A stretch of DNA of 64,000 nucleotides from Streptomyces sp. NRRL B-24484 (GTDB taxonomy: Bacteria; Actinomycetota; Actinomycetes; Streptomycetales; Streptomycetaceae), in assembly GCF_000717715.1 (NCBI RefSeq), contig NZ_JOAI01000033.1:1-64000 (forward strand), given 5' to 3'. How positions within the stretch are numbered: position 1 is the stretch's first letter; each line of letters opens with the position of its first letter. The notes under the pieces are model-generated. The model was not told the origin of the DNA. It saw only the letters and a program-made list of their open reading frames with translations, and did no database searches. Both the position numbers and the translations under genes were made by a program. Below are positions 60,405 through 64,000 of this stretch, piece by piece.

Positions 60405-60602
60405 ATGGCTGACAACGACTACGACCCCGCCGGCAGCACCCAGATGTTCCGGGCGTTCGTCGACGAGACCCCGGCCCCGCAGGCGCCCGGCTCCGTCAAC
60501 ACCTACGGCAGCAGCAGCTCCGGCCGGGGCGGTGTGATCGCCGCCGTGGTGGTGATCGCCCTCCTCGTCGTCGGCGGCGTGGTCTGGCTCGCCGTCAAGT
60601 AA
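60405..60602 (+). CDS. small single-pass membrane protein
   Basis: A 65-residue protein: an acidic, disordered N-terminus (MADNDYDPAGSTQMFRAFVD), a Ser/Gly linker and a C-terminal helix (GVIAAVVVIALLVVGGVVWL) ending AVK. Conserved streptomycete tail-anchored type; function unknown. ATG at 60405. Confidence 0.75.
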   Translation: MADNDYDPAGSTQMFRAFVDETPAPQAPGSVNTYGSSSSGRGGVIAAVVVIALLVVGGVVWLAVK

Positions 60603-60706
60603 GGGCTCCGAGCGGGCGGCCCGGAGCGCGGGCCCGGGGGTGCGGCGCGGTCCCTAGACTGATCGGGCCCGCGCCCGCCGTCCCCCGCGCACCCAGGAGG
60701 CCTCCC

Positions 60707-61594
60707 GTGACCCAGCCCACCGAGACCGCGCGCAGTCTGGGCCTCAGGGGTGCGGTGAACGCCCGCGACCTGGGCGGCTACCGCACCGCCGACGGCCGGG
60801 TCGTCAAGCCGGGTGCCGCCCTGCGCGCGGACGCGCTCAACCGGCTCGGCGAGGACGACCTCGCCCTGCTCGCCGACCACGGGCTGCGCCAGATCGTCGA
60901 CCTGCGCAGCCTCGACGAGGTCCGCGAGGCCGGCCCGGACATCGTCCGCGGGCTGCCCACCGCCGAGATCGCCGCCGCGGAGCTCTCCGCCACCCCGGTG
61001 ACCGTCGAGCGCACCACCGACGACGGCATCACCCTGCACCACCTGCCGGTCTTCGCCCGCGAGTTCGACATCTACGTCGCGCTGCGCAACGCGCTCGCCG
61101 ACCGGGACGCCGACAAGCAGCGCGCCCTGCTCGGCGACGGCCGGGCCGAGGGCATGATGATCGGCCTCTACCGCTGGTTCGTCACGGACGCCGTCGCCCG
61201 CGAGCGCTTCGCGACCGTGGTCCGGCTGCTCGCCGAGCCCGGGGGCACGCCGCTGCTCTTCCACTGCTCGGCCGGCAAGGACCGCACGGGCTGGACGGCC
61301 GCCCTGGTGCTGACCGCCCTCGGCGTCGACCGCGACACCGTCTACGAGGACTACCTGCTCACCAACGAGCGCTCGGCGGCCATCGTCGAGCACGTGGTGG
61401 ACAGCTTCGGCACCCGCGGCCTGATGAAGGAGCCCGCCCTGCTGCTGCCGATCTTCCGCGCGGACCGCACCTACCTCGACGCGGCGTACGAGGAGGTGGC
61501 CGCCGGCTGGCCGTCCTTCGAGGACTTCTGGCGGGACGGCCTGGGCCTGGACGACACCGTGCTGGACGGGCTGCGCGCCAACCTGCTCGCCTGA
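60707..61594 (+). CDS. protein tyrosine/serine phosphatase (DSP-like)
   Basis: A 295-residue phosphatase. The N-terminal block RGAVNARDLGGYRTADGRVV is a hallmark of this Y_phosphatase3 family, and the P-loop is H186-C187-SAGKDR193-TGW, with Cys187 nucleophile and Arg193. IVDLRSLDEV supplies the general-acid region. Targets may be proteins or phosphoinositides. GTG at 60707 has GGAGG 8 nt upstream. It converges on the sigma-factor gene. Confidence 0.93.
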   Translation: MTQPTETARSLGLRGAVNARDLGGYRTADGRVVKPGAALRADALNRLGEDDLALLADHGLRQIVDLRSLDEVREAGPDIVRGLPTAEIAAAELSATPVTVERTTDDGITLHHLPVFAREFDIYVALRNALADRDADKQRALLGDGRAEGMMIGLYRWFVTDAVARERFATVVRLLAEPGGTPLLFHCSAGKDRTGWTAALVLTALGVDRDTVYEDYLLTNERSAAIVEHVVDSFGTRGLMKEPALLLPIFRADRTYLDAAYEEVAAGWPSFEDFWRDGLGLDDTVLDGLRANLLA

Positions 61595-61637
61595 CCCGCC
61601 CGGCCCCGGCCGCTCCCGCCGTTGCGCCCGGCCCGCG

Positions 61638-62576
61638 TCAGCCCTCCGAGGTCAGCCCGGCCCGGAGCTGGGCCAGGGTCTTGGTGAGCAGCCGGGAGAC
61701 GTGCATCTGGGAGATGCCGATCTCGTCGCCGATCTGCGACTGCGTCAGGTTGCCGAAGAAGCGCAGCATGATGATCCGCCGCTCGCGCGGCGGCAGCTTG
61801 GCCAGCAGCGGCTTCAGCGACTCGCGGTACTCGACGCCCTCCAGCGCCAGGTCGTCGTAGCCGAGCCGGTCGGCCAGCGGGCCCTCGCCGTCGTCCTCGC
61901 CGGGCGCGGAGTCGAGCGAGCTGGCGGTGTACGCGTTGCCGACGGCGAGGCCCTCGACGACGTCCTCCTCACTGACGCCGAGGCAGACCGCGAGCTCGGC
62001 GACGGTGGGGGAGCGGTCGAGCTTCTGCGAGAGCTCGTCGCCCGCCTTGGTGAGGGCGAGCCGCAGCTCCTGCAGGCGCCGCGGCACCCGCACCGACCAG
62101 CTGGTGTCCCGGAAGAAGCGCTTGATCTCGCCGACCACGGTCGGCATCGCGAAGGTCGGGAACTCCACCCCCCGGTCCGGGTCGAACCGGTCGATCGCCT
62201 TGATCAGGCCGATCGTGCCGACCTGGACGATGTCCTCCATCGGCTCGTTGCGGCTGCGGAACCGGGCCGAGGCGTAGCGCACCAGCGGCAGGTTCAGCTC
62301 GATCAGGGTGTCGCGGACGTAGGTGTGCTCCGCGCCGCCCGGCTCCAGCGCCGCCAGCCGGCGGAAGAGCGACCGCGAGAGCGTCCGGGTGTCCAGCGGA
62401 CGCTCACCGACCACGGGCTCCGGAACGGCCACCGGGGCGTCCCCGGGCGGCGGCGCCCCCACCGGCTCCTGCTCCCCGCCCTGCTGCTGCGGGAACGCCC
62501 GCAGCACCGTCCGCACCCCGGACGCCCGCTCTCCAGGGATCTCCTCGACGACCGCACCGACCGGCTCTCCGGACAC
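61638..62576 (-). CDS. SigF/SigB-group RNA polymerase sigma factor, copy 1
   Basis: A 312-residue sigma-70 family protein of the SigB/SigF group. Region 2 carries [29 protein letters not shown] and DRFDPDRGVEFPTFA; region 3 KAGDELSQKLDRSPTVAEL; region 4 [19 protein letters not shown] then [12 protein letters not shown]. These sigma factors govern stress and sporulation genes. I prefer GTG at 62576 (GAGGGGG 8 nt upstream); GTG at 62585 is the alternative. Co-directional with copy 2. No anti-sigma gene adjacent in the window. Confidence 0.93.
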   Translation of the reverse strand: MSGEPVGAVVEEIPGERASGVRTVLRAFPQQQGGEQEPVGAPPPGDAPVAVPEPVVGERPLDTRTLSRSLFRRLAALEPGGAEHTYVRDTLIELNLPLVRYASARFRSRNEPMEDIVQVGTIGLIKAIDRFDPDRGVEFPTFAMPTVVGEIKRFFRDTSWSVRVPRRLQELRLALTKAGDELSQKLDRSPTVAELAVCLGVSEEDVVEGLAVGNAYTASSLDSAPGEDDGEGPLADRLGYDDLALEGVEYRESLKPLLAKLPPRERRIIMLRFFGNLTQSQIGDEIGISQMHVSRLLTKTLAQLRAGLTSEG

Positions 62577-62737
62577 GCGCCCCACCCCCTCGTGACTGAC
62601 TGTTCAACGGGCACCAGCACAGCGTGGTTCCCGTGCAGGACCCTCCCCTCCACCCCCCATACCGGCCCACCGGCCCCGGCAAACCCGGCCGTCGCGAGAT
62701 GTCACACGGCGGTAACGCGGCGCGATCCCCGGCGGGG

Positions 62738-63628
62738 TCACTCCTCCCAGGAGTTGCCGGTCCGCAGCCGGCTGAGGATGCGCGACAGCAGCCGGGAGAC
62801 GTGCATCTGGGACATCCCCAGCTCGGTGGAGATCTGCGACTGCGTCAGGTTGGCGAAGAAGCGCAGCATGATGATCCGGCGCTCCCGCTCGGGCAGCTGC
62901 ACCAGCAGGTGGCGGACCATGTCGCGGTGCTCCACGTCGGCGAGCGCGGAGTCCTCGTAGCCGAGCCGGTCCAGCAGGGCGAGTCCGCCCTCGTGCTCCT
63001 GCGCGGCCTCCAGCGAGGCGGCGTTGTACGCCCGGCCGGCGTCCAGGCAGGCCCGGACGTCCTCCTCGGGGATGCGCAGGCAGGCGGCGATCTCCGGCAC
63101 CTTGGGCGCCCGTCCGTGGGTGACGGTCAGCTCCTCCATCGCCCCGCTGACCTGCACCCACAGCTCCTGCAGCCGGCGCGGCACGTGCATGGTGCGGACG
63201 TTGTCCCGGAAGTAGCGCTTGATCTCGCCGAGGATGGTCGGCAGCGCGTACGTCGGGAACTGCACGCCGCGGCTCGGGTCGAACCGGTCGATGGCGTTGA
63301 TCAGGCCGATCGTGCCGACCTGGACGATGTCCTCCATCGGCTCGCTGCGGCTGCGGAAGCGCGTGGCCGCGTAGCGGACCAGCGGGATGTTGATCTCGAT
63401 CAGGGCGGCCCGGACGCGCTCGCGCTCCGGGGCCTCCGGGGGCAGCTCGGCGAGCCGCTCGAAGAGGACCCTGGTGAGCGTGCGGACGTCCACGGGCGTG
63501 CGGGTGCCGTTCTGGCGGTCCCTCAGCCCGGCGGCCTTCAGCTCCGCGACGAGGTTCTCCGCGGGCTGCGGCGGGGCGGACCGCTCCCCGTCCGTGCCCC
63601 GCGTGCTGTCCTGTGTCCGCACGGACAC
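62738..63628 (-). CDS. SigF/SigB-group RNA polymerase sigma factor, copy 2
   Basis: A 296-residue paralogue of the neighbouring sigma factor. Region 2 reads [20 protein letters not shown] and [18 protein letters not shown]; region 4 [19 protein letters not shown] and [14 protein letters not shown]. It differs most in region 3 and the N-terminus. GTG at 63628 has GGGAGGGG upstream. A 161-bp gap separates it from copy 1, giving room for a separate promoter. Confidence 0.93.
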   Translation of the reverse strand: MSVRTQDSTRGTDGERSAPPQPAENLVAELKAAGLRDRQNGTRTPVDVRTLTRVLFERLAELPPEAPERERVRAALIEINIPLVRYAATRFRSRSEPMEDIVQVGTIGLINAIDRFDPSRGVQFPTYALPTILGEIKRYFRDNVRTMHVPRRLQELWVQVSGAMEELTVTHGRAPKVPEIAACLRIPEEDVRACLDAGRAYNAASLEAAQEHEGGLALLDRLGYEDSALADVEHRDMVRHLLVQLPERERRIIMLRFFANLTQSQISTELGMSQMHVSRLLSRILSRLRTGNSWEE

Positions 63629-63803
63629 GTCACCCCTCCCAGAGTCGACATCTGCGGTCCGGCCGCCGCCTGGGCGGCCCGGTCGTGCTCACCACCTCGC
63701 CAGATCCGGCAAAACCGGTCATAGCATCACAAGTCGTCCACATCGGCGGCAAGCACCGCCTCTAGGCGTGTTGGCTGACAGTGCGCCGTCGGCCGAAGTG
63801 TGC

Positions 63804-63841
63804 TGCGGCCCTCCGCCCCGGTCCGGGGGCGGAGGGCCGCA
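63804..63841 (-). terminator. terminator after the Dabb gene
   Basis: A perfect 16-bp stem (63804-63819 with 63826-63841) with a 6-nt loop lies 33 nt past the stop of the minus-strand Dabb gene. Confidence 0.85.
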
Positions 63842-63874
63842 TGGTGGTGCGTGTGCGATGCGACTTTCGGGGGG

Positions 63875-64000
63875 TCAGACCTCGATGTCGGCGATCACCC
63901 AGGTGGCGAACTCCCGCCACTGACCCGCGGCGGCCTGGTGGGCCGGGTGGGTCAGGTAGGCCTGCAGTGCGTCCCGGTCCTCGACCAGGCTGTTGATCGC
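63875..64000 (-). CDS. Dabb (stress-responsive A/B-barrel) protein, 5' end outside the window
   Basis: The last 41 residues are visible: AINSLVEDRDALQAYLTHPAHQ, then GQWREFATWVIADIEV. The YLxHPxH block and the terminal WVIADIEV strand are typical of Dabb domain proteins, small dimeric alpha/beta barrels found in stress responses. The start and any upstream genes are not visible. Confidence 0.8.
   Translation of the reverse strand, partial: AINSLVEDRDALQAYLTHPAHQAAAGQWREFATWVIADIEV

Overview
The window is very GC-rich actinomycete DNA. Gene content points to Streptomyces or Kitasatospora: a BTAD-type regulator, TipA-like and BlaI/M56 regulators, TerD, tandem SigF-group sigma factors, many GTG starts, AAGGAGG-type ribosome sites, and tRNA-Ser genes without encoded CCA. 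I see no rRNA, transposase, integrase or CRISPR array. It looks like chromosomal DNA with short operons.

Layout. 1-4.9 kb: the 5' part of ctaD (minus strand), a NarL-type response regulator, a LysR regulator, and a TetR regulator divergent from a CMD-family peroxidase across clustered GGTACCGATCGGTACC-type sites. 4.9-15.3 kb: a minus-strand cluster, read right to left: vanadium-type haloperoxidase, HPP membrane protein, tandem-rhodanese sulfurtransferase, cupin, cobalamin-binding mutase subunit, a 1081-residue fusion of a glutamate-mutase large subunit with an FAD/NAD(P)-binding oxidoreductase, and an AMP-forming acid ligase. The last three genes overlap by 4 nt at each junction. A BTAD (SARP-like) regulator diverges from the haloperoxidase, and the shared promoter carries helically phased TTGCA repeats. 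This is the most unusual part of the window and my candidate for an undescribed small-molecule pathway.

15.5-28.3 kb: stress and redox genes: DoxX, a double GNAT, TerD, a BlaI/M56 pair with a BlaI-type box, a Spo0M-like protein, ohr/ohrR, MerR-thioredoxin, MarR, an F420/FMN-type PPOX protein, an FMN reductase, an aquaporin, a TipAL/TipAS-type regulator lacking the usual drug-binding cysteine, and a GlxA-type regulator divergent from a single rhodanese. 28.3-39.2 kb: aminopeptidase P, a GAF-PP2C protein, a primase/polymerase-like protein, a SEC-C protein, an HATPase, GDPD, a TPP-riboswitch-controlled CytX transporter, HtrA and tRNA-Ser(UGA).

39.3-54.8 kb: secreted proteins, a FAD-linked oxidase, an EamA exporter, a truncated hemoglobin with an ABM domain, an acyl-CoA ligase, then a DUF4396 membrane protein whose leader combines a CsoR-like palindrome with a long hairpin holding the ribosome site. 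After a very long PAS/receiver protein come tRNA-Ser(GCU), two identical tRNA-Arg(ACG) genes and a globin/flavohemoprotein operon. 54.8-64 kb: an Ig-repeat surface protein, an SPFH protein, an aldo/keto reductase, a tyrosine phosphatase, two paralogous SigF-group sigma factors and the end of a Dabb protein.

Limits: all calls come from reading translations and motifs by eye. No database search or folding was run, and start codons were chosen from ribosome-site spacing.
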